From HGM04593 sp045533955 (lineage in GTDB: Bacteria > Bacteroidota > Bacteroidia > Bacteroidales > Bacteroidaceae): a stretch of 44,222 nt of DNA. This document shows, in pieces, positions 24,428-32,997 of the stretch. Each line of letters opens with the position of its first letter. Position 1 is the stretch's first letter. Made by a program: the position numbers and the translations under genes. The notes under the pieces are model-generated. The model saw only the letters and a program-made list of their open reading frames with translations. It had not been told where the DNA came from and searched no databases. The stretch covers positions 1-44,222 of the forward strand of contig JAZSIU010000073.1 of NCBI GenBank assembly GCA_045533955.1, read 5' to 3'.

Positions 24428-24487
24428 TGCGATTGCAAAATTACCTCTGTCCGGGCGCTGCAACAATACTGCGATTATGGTAATTTT
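24428..24487. promoter_or_regulatory. Paired repeat, candidate operator between xusA and its divergent regulator
   Basis: TGCGATT occurs at 24428-24434 and 24470-24476, exactly 42 bp apart. After a 2-nt gap each is followed by a 9-mer: AAAATTACC (24437-24445) in the first and its reverse complement GGTAATTTT (24479-24487) in the second. The first 9-mer overlaps the xusA -7 element. A 42-bp spacing is four helical turns, as for two sites bound on one DNA face. Binding by the neighbouring regulator is inference. Confidence 0.5.
24436..24467 (-). promoter_or_regulatory. Promoter of the xus operon
   Basis: On the minus strand TAATTTTG (24443-24436) matches TAnnTTTG, and ATTG (24467-24464) lies 20 nt upstream as a one-mismatch -33 element. 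Transcription would start near 24429, about 20 nt before the xusA ATG. Confidence 0.6.
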
Positions 24488-24522
24488 TAACACATTCGGG
24501 TAGTTTTTAATTATTTTTTGGT

Positions 24523-24554
24523 ATTGTTCTTTTTAAATAAGGTTATTACTTTTG
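24523..24554 (+). promoter_or_regulatory. Promoter of the hemerythrin-LuxR regulator gene
   Basis: ATTG (24523-24526), 20 nt, then TACTTTTG (24547-24554). Like the divergent xus promoter it has ATTG in place of TTTG. Its position rules out the upstream in-frame TTG at 24552 as the translation start. Confidence 0.6.
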
Positions 24555-24575
24555 CATACAAATTATTACTATCGG

Positions 24576-25526
24576 ATGGGTACACAAAGAGCTTATAAGT
24601 CGTCGGATAGGATGCGGGACTTAGTTAAGGATAACAGCGCACTGATTCTTGTGATGGGGCGCTTCGATATTTCATTGGGATTCGGCGATAGGAGTGTCGG
24701 TGAGGTGTGCAGGATACATAATGTCAACGAGACGACTTTTCTTCAGGTAGCCAATTTTGTCTCGGGGCGCGAGTATAGTTATTCCTCGCTCTCGTTGCCA
24801 TCGCTTGTGGGCTATCTTAAACGTGCCCACTGCTATTATCTCGAATTTAAATTGCCCAATATACGCCGCAAACTCATTGAGGCCATCGACTGTTCGGCTG
24901 CAAACGATATTGCGATGTTAATTGTACGTTTCTACGACGAATATGTAACCGAGGTGCGCAAGCATATGGAATTTGAAAATGAGGTAATATTTGCTTACGT
25001 CGAGCAGCTGACGCAGGGCTTTTTGAACCGCAGCTACACAATATCGGAATTTACCGATAATCACGCACTCATAAATAGCCGGCTCGACGAGCTTAAGAAT
25101 ATAATAATACGCTATTATCCCGAGAAGAACAACTATCTGCTGAATGCTGTATTGCTCGAGATTATTATGTGCGAGCAGGATTTAAAATCGCATTGCAGAG
25201 TCGAGGATAAATTGTTTATCCCCGCCGTGAAACTCCTTGAACAGCAGATAAGAGAGAGTGGAAAAGTTCTTTACGCCGATAATTGCAACAGCGAGCCTGC
25301 CGAAAAAGATAAATCAGAGATACTGAGCGACCGCGAGAAAGACATTGTAAAGGCCGTAGCAAAGGGGCTGAGTAATAAAGAGATTGCCGATGCGCTGTTC
25401 CTCTCGGTGCACACTGTAACGACGCATCGACGCAATATTTCCAATAAACTGCAAATTCACACAGCAGCGGGGCTCATAATATATGCAATTGCCAATAAAC
25501 TGGTTAATATAGAAGATATTCAATAG
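24576..25526 (+). CDS. Transcriptional regulator with RIC/YtfE-like diiron hemerythrin domain and LuxR-type HTH
   Basis: The start at 24576 was chosen because the longer frame begins with a TTG inside the promoter. The N-terminal part (about 10-65) resembles the ScdA_N domain of RIC/YtfE proteins but lacks their cysteine pair (FDISLGFGD at that place). A four-helix hemerythrin-like domain (about 75-225) has H85, H130/E134, H163 and H206/E210, the same ligand set and nearly the same spacing as in E. coli YtfE. The C-terminal 65 residues form a LuxR-type helix-turn-helix (LSDREKDIVKAVAKGLSNKE, VHTVTTHRRNISNKL). It therefore looks like a diiron sensor of O2, NO or peroxide coupled directly to DNA binding. 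It is divergent from xusABC, so it may control it. Confidence 0.88.
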   Translation: MGTQRAYKSSDRMRDLVKDNSALILVMGRFDISLGFGDRSVGEVCRIHNVNETTFLQVANFVSGREYSYSSLSLPSLVGYLKRAHCYYLEFKLPNIRRKLIEAIDCSAANDIAMLIVRFYDEYVTEVRKHMEFENEVIFAYVEQLTQGFLNRSYTISEFTDNHALINSRLDELKNIIIRYYPEKNNYLLNAVLLEIIMCEQDLKSHCRVEDKLFIPAVKLLEQQIRESGKVLYADNCNSEPAEKDKSEILSDREKDIVKAVAKGLSNKEIADALFLSVHTVTTHRRNISNKLQIHTAAGLIIYAIANKLVNIEDIQ

Positions 25527-25552
25527 TAGTTTCGGGTAAATAATCTGACACA

Positions 25553-25590
25553 AAAAAACAGATTTTACATTCTTGTAAAATCTGTTTTTT
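25553..25590 (+). terminator. Terminator of the regulator gene
   Basis: ACAGATTTTACA (25558-25569) pairs with TGTAAAATCTGT (25574-25585) around TTCT. The stem is flanked by A5 and followed by T5, so it can serve both the plus-strand gene and the convergent minus-strand operon ending at 25610. Confidence 0.88.
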
Positions 25591-25609
25591 CTTGAGCGTA
25601 AATTATGCT

Positions 25610-26320
25610 TTATTTTCTTTTTCCCATTATACTGAGCAGTTTAATAAAAAGATTTATAAAGTCGAGATAAAGTTCCAAAGCACCAATGATGGCAATCTTG
25701 GGCACTAATGCTCCGCCGTCTCTTGCAATGCTGTTCTGTATAAGGACTTTAATCTTTTGTGTGTCGTAAGCTGTCAGGCCGACAAAAATAAGCACTCCGG
25801 CATAATTGATAATCAATCCCATTCCACTGCTCCCAATGAATATATTGGCGATGCTTGCAATAATAAGGCCGATAAGAGCCATCAGGAGCACTCGGCCCAT
25901 AGTCGAGAGGTCTTTCTTTGTGGTGTAACCAATGAGTGCCATTGCACCGAATGTGGCTGCTGTGATAAAGAATGTTGTTGCAACCGACTCCTCGGTGTAC
26001 ATAAAAAGTATCGGCGATAATGTTACTCCGGTTAGAATGGAGTAAACAGCAAACATTATCATTGCTACATTGGCCGATATTTTATTTATGGCCAGCGATA
26101 GTACAATGACAAGTAAAAATTCTGCTCCCAGAAGGCCGAAAAGCAGGCCTTGTGAAGTTAAAATTCTTACCAGCAGTTCCTGATTCTGTAAAATGTAGTA
26201 AGATGCTCCTCCTGTTACTATCAAGGCTAATGCCATAAGCATAAAAACATTGGTCATTACTTTGTTGACGATTGTTTTTTCATCAACCTCGGCTGTATAG
26301 TTTTTTGTATAATTTTCCAT
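25610..26320 (-). CDS. Bax inhibitor-1/YccA family membrane protein
   Basis: The 236-residue protein has seven hydrophobic helices and the family signature near the end (AYDTQKIKVLIQ, then EGAL-type IIGALELYLDFINLFIKLLSI). Some members of this family conduct calcium in a pH-dependent way; others interact with membrane proteases such as FtsH. It is the third gene of a minus-strand unit, 13 nt after ribBA, and ends 20 nt from a shared terminator. No specific role can be assigned. Confidence 0.92.
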   Translation of the reverse strand: MENYTKNYTAEVDEKTIVNKVMTNVFMLMALALIVTGGASYYILQNQELLVRILTSQGLLFGLLGAEFLLVIVLSLAINKISANVAMIMFAVYSILTGVTLSPILFMYTEESVATTFFITAATFGAMALIGYTTKKDLSTMGRVLLMALIGLIIASIANIFIGSSGMGLIINYAGVLIFVGLTAYDTQKIKVLIQNSIARDGGALVPKIAIIGALELYLDFINLFIKLLSIMGKRK

Positions 26321-26333
26321 AAAAAGTAGTTAT

Positions 26334-27548
26334 TTATTTGTTAAAATGCAGTGTGTGTCCCATTCTGTCGGCCTTTGTGTGCAGATAGCGCGAATTGTGG
26401 CTGTTGGGCTCAATCTCGCATCCTATGTTCTCGACAATTTCAAGGCCGTAGCTCTCGAGGCCAATGCGCTTGACGGGGTTATTTGTGATGAGGCGCATCT
26501 TGTGCACCCCTATCTGACGCAGAATTTCGGCCCCTACGCCGTAGTCTCTTTCGTCGGCTTTAAAGCCTAAGCACAGGTTGGCATCCACTGTGTCCATTCC
26601 CTCCTCTTGCAGCTTGTAGGCACGCATTTTGTTCATAAGTCCAATGCCGCGTCCCTCTTGATTGAGATAGACAATTACGCCCTTCTGTTGCTGTTCTATC
26701 AGCTGCATTGCTCGGTGAAGCTGTGCGCCGCAGTCGCAACGCTGCGAGCCGAATATATCACCTGTGATGCACGATGAGTGCACGCGCACAAGGATGGGCT
26801 CGTCTTCTTTCCACTCGCCTTTTATGAGTGCTACGTGCTCAAGGCCATTGGATTTTTGCTTGAATGGGATGAGGCGGAAGTGTCCCCACTCGGTGGGCAT
26901 ATCAACCTCTTCGCCACGCTCGACGAGCGACTCTTGACGCAGACGATACTCTATAAGGTCGCGTATGCAGATGATTTTCAGTTTGTGCTCACGGGCAATT
27001 TCTACAAGTTGCGGCATACGTGCCATTGTGCCATCCTCGTTCATAATCTCTATTAGTGCGGCGCAGGGGTTCAGCCCGGCAAGACGTGCAAGGTCGATGC
27101 CGGCCTCGGTGTGTCCTGCGCGGCGCAGCACTCCTTTATCTTGTGCATACAGGGGGTTGATGTGCCCGGGGCGGGCAAATGTCTCGGGCTTGCTTGTGGG
27201 GTCGGCAAGGGCTCTGATTGTAGCGGCCCGGTCGTCGGCCGATACTCCTGTCGAACAGCCCTCAATCTTATCTACGGTTACGGTGAAAGGGGTACCCAGA
27301 AGGCTGGTGTTTGCGCTCACCTGCGGGTCGAGCTGAAGCTCTTTGCATCTTGACATTGTGATGGGCACGCACAGCACTCCGCGTCCATTTTTGAGCATAA
27401 AATTCACTTTTTCCGGGGTTATTTTCTCGGCAGCGATTATAAAGTCGCCCTCATTTTCGCGGTCTTCATCATCGACCACAATCACGAATTTTCCTTTGCG
27501 AAAATCCTCAATAGCCTCGTCAATTGTATTTAATTTGAAATTTTCCAT
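26334..27548 (-). CDS. ribBA: Bifunctional DHBP synthase / GTP cyclohydrolase II
   Basis: This enzyme supplies both precursors of riboflavin. The N-terminal half (1-200) is 3,4-dihydroxy-2-butanone 4-phosphate synthase, with the acidic metal-binding DDEDRENEGD and the RAGHTEAGID motif. The C-terminal half is GTP cyclohydrolase II, with zinc cysteines in HSSCITGD and RCDCGAQL and the EGRGIGL motif. The 404-residue length is normal for the fused form. It lies 6 nt downstream of the LptF/G gene. I find no FMN riboswitch, and there is no room for one before the gene. Confidence 0.97.
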   Translation of the reverse strand: MENFKLNTIDEAIEDFRKGKFVIVVDDEDRENEGDFIIAAEKITPEKVNFMLKNGRGVLCVPITMSRCKELQLDPQVSANTSLLGTPFTVTVDKIEGCSTGVSADDRAATIRALADPTSKPETFARPGHINPLYAQDKGVLRRAGHTEAGIDLARLAGLNPCAALIEIMNEDGTMARMPQLVEIAREHKLKIICIRDLIEYRLRQESLVERGEEVDMPTEWGHFRLIPFKQKSNGLEHVALIKGEWKEDEPILVRVHSSCITGDIFGSQRCDCGAQLHRAMQLIEQQQKGVIVYLNQEGRGIGLMNKMRAYKLQEEGMDTVDANLCLGFKADERDYGVGAEILRQIGVHKMRLITNNPVKRIGLESYGLEIVENIGCEIEPNSHNSRYLHTKADRMGHTLHFNK

Positions 27549-27554
27549 ATATTT

Positions 27555-29480
27555 TTATACTAAATTTTCTTTTTTCATTCTATCCATTAGTTTTTTTGCA
27601 TTCTGCTCGGTTTTTATAAGGTCGCGCAGCAGTCTGAAGCGATAGATGCAGGCTCGCACGTATATTGCAATGCCTACGGGAAACACTATTATGGCCAATA
27701 TATTGGCCCATTTTTGGTTCAGAGGCGATGTAATTGCCTTTGCCTCTATTATGGGCAGCATATTCAGCAGGATTATAACTTTTTTGCTTTTGCTGTTGCC
27801 CATCTCCTCGACAAGAGCGTCGAGTTTTTCGCTCATTTCGACAATGATATTCTCGTTACCATCGCCGAAGAATATTCGTCCCAATGAGGGTAGTTTCTTT
27901 AGTTTGTTCTTTTTGCGGAAATTGTGCGACGTCTCTATTATGCTGCCCAATGTCTTGTAATTCTCGCAGTAGTCGGGGTCGTCTATGATAACCTCTTTCA
28001 GAGTGATGTTTCTCTTTTCTTTTATTCCCAAGAGCTTGCGGAAGAACTCTTTATAGGCGTCCATATTGAGTATGGCCGAGTCTTTGTTCGATTGGTAGGT
28101 AAATAAGATTCCGAGTGGCAAAAGCACCATTGTGCTCATCCAAGCGCCTATCCATATATACCACTCTCCCTCTCGAGCCATCTTGTATCCCGAGGTGTTA
28201 AATATATAGTATAGCACGAATGTGGCAACGGAGATAAGTACGGGGTAGCCTAATCCTCCCTTGCGCACGATGGCTCCAAGCGGTGCTCCGATAAAGAAGA
28301 ATATTATGCAGCCCAATGACAGGGTAATCTTCTCCCACCACACAAGTTTATGCTTGTTAAGGTCTTTGTCGAGCGAGCGCATTATGTTTTTCTTAATCTC
28401 GAGGTCTGTTTTTGTCTGTTTAATCTTTGTGAGCTCGTTGTTCTTCCACCTCTGTTTATCGGCTTTTGTGGCGGTGTTGAAGATACTGTCAACGTTTATA
28501 TAGACGATATTCTCTTTTGCCATATAAGTCGAGTCCTCTTTTGTAAAATTGTTCTTCATCTGATACGAATTTCGCATTGCAGATTTCCAATTCATCTCTC
28601 CTATGCTGTCGTTGTGCAGTGTCAGCGAGTCTATTGAGTGTTGTAGTTGAAGCATATTTTTGCTTGCGGCCTGTGTGTTCAGGAACGAGCCATCCTGCAT
28701 ACTGAAGCCTCCGTCAAACTCAATCATTACCACCTTTTCGCGGTAGCTTTCGCGGCGGTAGGGTACATTTTTATTCTTTCTGTTATCTTTGTTATTGATG
28801 GGCAGATTCTCGAAAAGTTCGCCGCTGTATAGCTTCAGTGTGAGGAATTTTTGGTCGTCGCTGGTTACCATTTTACCCGAGTCGGCCACAAGGATGCGGG
28901 TCTTGTCGAAACCCTCGCGCAGGTCGTAAATCATAATGTTGTACAACATTCCCGTCTCTTTGTCCTTCTTTTTTACGAACAGATTAAAGCCCTCTATTTT
29001 GTCGTAAAATACTCCTTCGGGAATTTCTACCTCGGGCGAAGCTTGTTTAATGGAGTAGAGCACGGTGTATAATTTTACCTGAGCCTTTGGGCCTATCACA
29101 TTCTGAAAATAGAAAGATACACAGCCCAATAGTGCACACTCGACGGCCAACGGAGCCATTATGCGCAAAAGGGGTATTCCGGCGGCCTTCATTGCCAAAA
29201 GCTCGAGCCTCTCGCCGAAATTTCCGAATGTCATAAGCGCGGCAAGCAATATGGCAAGCGGAAGGGCCTGCCCCACCAATGTTACCGAACCTAAGAAAAA
29301 GAATTGTGCAAGAACGTCAATGTCGAGGCCTTTGCCTACAAAATCATCCACCCACCTCCACAGCAGCTGCATTATGAAGATGAACAGACATATAAAGAAT
29401 GTTCCGGCCAAAAGCAGGCTGAAACTCTTTATTATGAATAGGTCGAGTTTTTTTATACGTAAAAAGTCGGGTAGTCGCAT
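27555..29480 (-). CDS. LptF/LptG family LPS-export permease
   Basis: LptF and LptG form the membrane part of the ABC transporter that lifts LPS from the inner membrane. The 641-residue protein has the YjgP/YjgQ layout: three N-terminal helices (about 13-120, with MTFGNFGERLELLAMKAAGI), a long periplasmic region (about 140-385) and three C-terminal helices (about 390-480, GAPLGAIVRKGGLGYPV). A Bacteroidota-type extension of about 160 residues then ends in another pair of hydrophobic segments. It is much longer than the roughly 360 residues of proteobacterial LptF/G. It begins the lpt-ribBA-BI-1 unit. F or G cannot be decided. Confidence 0.88.
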   Translation of the reverse strand: MRLPDFLRIKKLDLFIIKSFSLLLAGTFFICLFIFIMQLLWRWVDDFVGKGLDIDVLAQFFFLGSVTLVGQALPLAILLAALMTFGNFGERLELLAMKAAGIPLLRIMAPLAVECALLGCVSFYFQNVIGPKAQVKLYTVLYSIKQASPEVEIPEGVFYDKIEGFNLFVKKKDKETGMLYNIMIYDLREGFDKTRILVADSGKMVTSDDQKFLTLKLYSGELFENLPINNKDNRKNKNVPYRRESYREKVVMIEFDGGFSMQDGSFLNTQAASKNMLQLQHSIDSLTLHNDSIGEMNWKSAMRNSYQMKNNFTKEDSTYMAKENIVYINVDSIFNTATKADKQRWKNNELTKIKQTKTDLEIKKNIMRSLDKDLNKHKLVWWEKITLSLGCIIFFFIGAPLGAIVRKGGLGYPVLISVATFVLYYIFNTSGYKMAREGEWYIWIGAWMSTMVLLPLGILFTYQSNKDSAILNMDAYKEFFRKLLGIKEKRNITLKEVIIDDPDYCENYKTLGSIIETSHNFRKKNKLKKLPSLGRIFFGDGNENIIVEMSEKLDALVEEMGNSKSKKVIILLNMLPIIEAKAITSPLNQKWANILAIIVFPVGIAIYVRACIYRFRLLRDLIKTEQNAKKLMDRMKKENLV

Positions 29481-29558
29481 AGGTACCTTTGTGCAGCTTC
29501 TTATTTTATGTTGTTGCTGTGCGCGTGCTCAGTTTTTGTTTCACGGCACATTACCGTG

Positions 29559-29566
29559 CAAAGTTA
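29559..29566 (-). promoter_or_regulatory. -7 element upstream of the LptF/G gene
   Basis: TAACTTTG on the minus strand, continuing GCACGG, lies about 80 nt upstream of the ATG at 29480. No TTTG is found 20 nt upstream. The start of the leader contains a short CACGG/CCGTG stem. Confidence 0.5.
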
Positions 29567-29664
29567 GCATAAAATGTGTGATTTTGCCTCTTATTGACAA
29601 AATTTATATGCTTATAGTCTTTTTCTCAGATGCTTTTTTCAGGGTTAAGGGTATAAAAATCGGT

Positions 29665-29688
29665 CTCCCGATAAATATTTATCGGGAG
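29665..29688 (-). terminator. Terminator of the polA-106-aa gene unit
   Basis: A perfect 24-nt palindrome (29665-29688; 10-bp arms CTCCCGATAA/TTATCGGGAG) lies 25 nt downstream of the small gene. On the minus strand a T5 run follows 5 nt after the stem. Confidence 0.75.
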
Positions 29689-29713
29689 TACGTATATTGC
29701 AAAGGCTGTGCTA

Positions 29714-30034
29714 TTATTTGTCCCAATATATTCTTAGGCTGTAATTGTAGCCGTTCCACAGCACTCCGTCGTGGTCTTCGTGTCCATCGACTGTGTTGTT
29801 GAATTGTATCATAGAGCCGGGTGTTAGTTTCTGCCTTTCGTCTATGAAGGATATTGTTATCTCGCTCTCGCCGATGCTCTCTATTCTCAGTCTCGGGAAT
29901 CCTTTGATGGGCACGCACTCTCCCACAATGGCTTTTATTGTGCCATTGTAGCTTGTGTCGTCGTCGCGGCCGCCAATGTCCCACGAGTTGCAGTGCCAAT
30001 GATAACGCAGCTCTTTTGTTTCGGTTTTTTCCAT
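29714..30034 (-). CDS. Small conserved-looking protein of unknown function
   Basis: The 106-residue soluble protein has no signal or membrane segment. It is rich in tryptophan and beta-strand-like segments (ELRYHWHCNSWDIG, PRLRIESIG, ISFIDERQKL, NGYNYSLRIYWDK). It starts 27 nt after the polA stop on the same strand and is followed by a strong hairpin, so it is probably co-transcribed with polA. Coding use and the clean terminator support a real gene. I do not recognise the family. Confidence 0.75.
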   Translation of the reverse strand: MEKTETKELRYHWHCNSWDIGGRDDDTSYNGTIKAIVGECVPIKGFPRLRIESIGESEITISFIDERQKLTPGSMIQFNNTVDGHEDHDGVLWNGYNYSLRIYWDK

Positions 30035-30061
30035 TGTAACAGTTATTTTATGGGTGAAAAA

Positions 30062-32899
30062 TCAGTGTGCTTCCAACCAATTGTTGCCCCAGCCGTAGTC
30101 GGCGATAAGGGGGACGCTCATTGTAAAGGCTCGTTGCATTTCGTCGAGCACTAATGTTTGCATTGTCTCTTTTTCGCCGGGGGCGATGCTGAAATTAAGT
30201 TCGTCGTGCACCTGAAGAATCATTGTCGAGTGCAGATTATGCTCTTTCATACGCCGGTAGATATTTACCATTGCCACTTTTATAATGTCGGCAGCGCTGC
30301 CTTGTATGGGGGCGTTTACGGCGTTGCGCTCGGCGTATCCGCGCACTACGGCGTTGCTCGAGTTTATGTCCGGCAGGAAGCGTTTGCGCCCGAAGATTGT
30401 CTCGACGTATCCGTGTTTCTTTGCCTCCTCTTTGCACTGCTCGATATAGTCGCGCACTCCCGTGTAGGTGGCAAAATAGTTGTCGATGAGCTCTTTTGCC
30501 TCGCGCCTATCGACGTTCATACGCTCGGCAAGGCCAAAGACCGATATTCCGTATATTATTCCGAAATTGGCGACTTTGGCTTTGCGACGCTCGTCCTTTG
30601 TTACCTCTTCGATGGGCTTTTTGTATATTTTTGCGGCCGTGGCGGCGTGAATGTCGTGCCCGCTGCGGAAATCCTCAATCATATTTTTATCGCCGCTCAG
30701 ATGGGCCATTATGCGCAGCTCAATCTGCGAGTAGTCGGCCGAGAGGAACAGTTGCCCCTCTTCCGGGACAAAGGCTTTGCGTACCTCTTTGCCATCTTCG
30801 TCGCGTATGGGGATGTTCTGAAGGTTGGGGTTGCTCGAGCTCAGGCGGCCCGTTGCCGTTACCGTCTGGTTGTACGATGTGTGTATCTTGCCGGTTGCGG
30901 GATTGACAAGCGCCGGCAGTGCATCGACGTATGTACTGAGGAGTTTTTTCAGTCCTCGGTGCTGAAGAATTTTCTTTACAATGGGGTGGCGATTTTGTAG
31001 TTGTGCAAGCACTTCTTCGGAGGTTACAAATTGTCCGGTCTTTGTCTTTTTGGGTTTTTCGACAATTTTGAGTTTCCCGAAGAGCACCTCGCCCACCTGC
31101 CGTGGCGATGAGATATTGAACGGTTCTCCCGCGAGATTGTAAATTTCCTCTTCGATGCTGTGCAGGCGCCGGCTGAAGAGTGCCGACGTCTCGGCAAGCG
31201 AGGCGCTGTCGATGCGGGCACCGTTGCGCTCCATATAGGCGAGCACGGGCACAAGAGGCATTTCAATTTCGTAGAATAGTTTTTCGGCTCCCTCTTTTTG
31301 TAGCTCTTTTTGTAGTTTGTTCTTTAGGCGCAGGGTAATGTCGGCATCTTCGCAGGCATAGTCGCATACCTCTTGTGGCGAAAGGTCGCGCATATTTTTT
31401 TGTTTCTTCCCGCGCTCGCCGATGAGCTCTTCTATTTTTATTGTTTCGTAGTCCAGATAAATTTCGGCAAGGTAGTCCATCGAGTGATGAAGCTCGGGTT
31501 GCAGAATGTAGTGTGCAATCATTGTGTCGAAGAGGGGGCCGCGAAGCTCGATGCCGTAGTTGGCAAGAATGGTAAGGTCGTATTTTATATTTTGTCCTAC
31601 CTTTGTTATTTTTTCATCTTCAAAGATGGGACGTAGAATTTCCAGTCGCTTTGTCGCTTCGTCGCGCTGCGGGGGCATAGGCACGTAAAAGGCCTCGCCT
31701 TCGGTTACCGAGAGGCTCACTCCCACAATTTCGGCCAAAATTGCGTTTGTTCCTGTGGTCTCGGTGTCGAAGCACACAGTTTGATGATTTTTTATAGCAT
31801 AAGCTAATTTGTATATATCCTCTTCTGTATCAATGAGTTTATATGTATGTGGAGTGCTTTTTAAGCTCGCGAGAGTGGAATTTTTTTCATCGCCCGTGTC
31901 CTCGGTGGGGAATAAGTCAAAGAGAGTGCCTTTAAAATTATCGTCCGATGCGAGTTTTTTGCTCTGTTCCGGTGTTGTCGATTTTTCGTCATTTTCGTCG
32001 GGGGTGTCGAATAGGGTGGGGGCGGTGCTTCTTTTTTTTACTCGCTCTTTTAGTGCGCGCAGTTCGTAGTGGTCGAGCAGTCGTGTCAGCTCGGCGTCGT
32101 TGGCGGGCTCGCGTCGCAGCTCCTTTAAATTTAGTTCTATGGGAACGTCTGTCTTTATTGTTGCAAGGAATTTGCTGAAGAGAATTTTCTCGCGGTTCTC
32201 CTCTATCTTTGTGCGCAACGCTCCTTTTATCTCGTCGGTGCGGGCGAGCATCTCTTCTATGCTTCCGAATTGTGCCAATAATTTTTGTGCGGTCTTTTCG
32301 CCCACTCCCGGGCAGCCGGGGATATTGTCGCTGGCGTCGCCCATTAGTCCCAAAAGGTCTATTATCTGTGCAGTGCTCTGTACACCGAATTTTTCTTTTA
32401 CTCGCTCGGTGTCCATAATCTCAAACTCTTTGTCGCCATATTTTGGGCGGTATATGAGTGTGTGCTCCGAGACTAACTGTCCGTAGTCTTTGTCGGGAGT
32501 CATCATATATGTTAAAAGTGCCTTTTCTTCGGCCTTTTTTGCCAATGTTCCAATGACATCATCGGCCTCGTACCCTGATACCTCGAGTATGGGGATATTG
32601 TACGCTTTGATAAACTCCTTAATCACGGGCACCGATTCGCGTATGACCTCGGGCGTCTCCTCGCGTTGTGCCTTGTAGGCCTCAAAAGCCTCGTGGCGAA
32701 AGGTCTTTCCTTTTGGGTCGAACGCAATGCCAATATATGTTGGATTCTCTTTTTTGAGAACATCTTCGAGTGTGTTTATAAAGCCAAATATGGCCGACGT
32801 ATTAAACCCTTTTGAGTTTATGCGCGGACTTTTTATAAAGGCATAATAGGCACGATAAATAAGCGCGTAGGCATCTAATAAAAATAGTTTTTCCATCAT
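30062..32899 (-). CDS. polA: DNA polymerase I
   Basis: The 945-residue enzyme repairs gaps and removes primers. It has all three activities. The 5'-nuclease domain is at 1-290 (LLDAYALIYRAYYAF, EADDVIGTLA, DASDNIPGCPGVGEKTA). The 3'-5' exonuclease is at about 345-540, with FDTETTG, the NIKYDL aspartate and YACEDAD all present, so proofreading looks intact. The polymerase domain is at about 560-945 (DYSQIELRIMAHLSGD, RRKAKVANFGIIYG, QVHDELNF). A linker rich in acidic and serine residues (about 290-345) separates the first two. Two ATG codons stand in tandem at the start, so the true first residue may be one later. Confidence 0.97.
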   Translation of the reverse strand: MMEKLFLLDAYALIYRAYYAFIKSPRINSKGFNTSAIFGFINTLEDVLKKENPTYIGIAFDPKGKTFRHEAFEAYKAQREETPEVIRESVPVIKEFIKAYNIPILEVSGYEADDVIGTLAKKAEEKALLTYMMTPDKDYGQLVSEHTLIYRPKYGDKEFEIMDTERVKEKFGVQSTAQIIDLLGLMGDASDNIPGCPGVGEKTAQKLLAQFGSIEEMLARTDEIKGALRTKIEENREKILFSKFLATIKTDVPIELNLKELRREPANDAELTRLLDHYELRALKERVKKRSTAPTLFDTPDENDEKSTTPEQSKKLASDDNFKGTLFDLFPTEDTGDEKNSTLASLKSTPHTYKLIDTEEDIYKLAYAIKNHQTVCFDTETTGTNAILAEIVGVSLSVTEGEAFYVPMPPQRDEATKRLEILRPIFEDEKITKVGQNIKYDLTILANYGIELRGPLFDTMIAHYILQPELHHSMDYLAEIYLDYETIKIEELIGERGKKQKNMRDLSPQEVCDYACEDADITLRLKNKLQKELQKEGAEKLFYEIEMPLVPVLAYMERNGARIDSASLAETSALFSRRLHSIEEEIYNLAGEPFNISSPRQVGEVLFGKLKIVEKPKKTKTGQFVTSEEVLAQLQNRHPIVKKILQHRGLKKLLSTYVDALPALVNPATGKIHTSYNQTVTATGRLSSSNPNLQNIPIRDEDGKEVRKAFVPEEGQLFLSADYSQIELRIMAHLSGDKNMIEDFRSGHDIHAATAAKIYKKPIEEVTKDERRKAKVANFGIIYGISVFGLAERMNVDRREAKELIDNYFATYTGVRDYIEQCKEEAKKHGYVETIFGRKRFLPDINSSNAVVRGYAERNAVNAPIQGSAADIIKVAMVNIYRRMKEHNLHSTMILQVHDELNFSIAPGEKETMQTLVLDEMQRAFTMSVPLIADYGWGNNWLEAH

Positions 32900-32932
32900 A
32901 ATATAAATTATCGAATGTAAAAATACACAAAA

Positions 32933-32967
32933 TTTGCTTCTAACGCTATACTTTTTTATTACTTTTG
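32933..32967 (+). promoter_or_regulatory. Promoter of the polyprenyl synthase gene
   Basis: TTTG at 32933-32936 and TACTTTTG at 32960-32967 are separated by 23 nt, slightly longer than ideal. The leader would start near 32974, about 25-30 nt before the start codon. Confidence 0.5.
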
Positions 32968-32997
32968 CAAAATGGCGCTATCAGGCGTTGAAAAATT

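Noticed and set aside
27545..27560. A possible FMN riboswitch before ribBA
   Set aside because: Only 6 nt separate the LptF/G stop from the ribBA start, leaving no room for one.
29161..29802. A 213-codon plus-strand open frame across the LptF/G start and the gap
   Set aside because: It overlaps two well-supported minus-strand genes and a terminator; composition is not protein-like.
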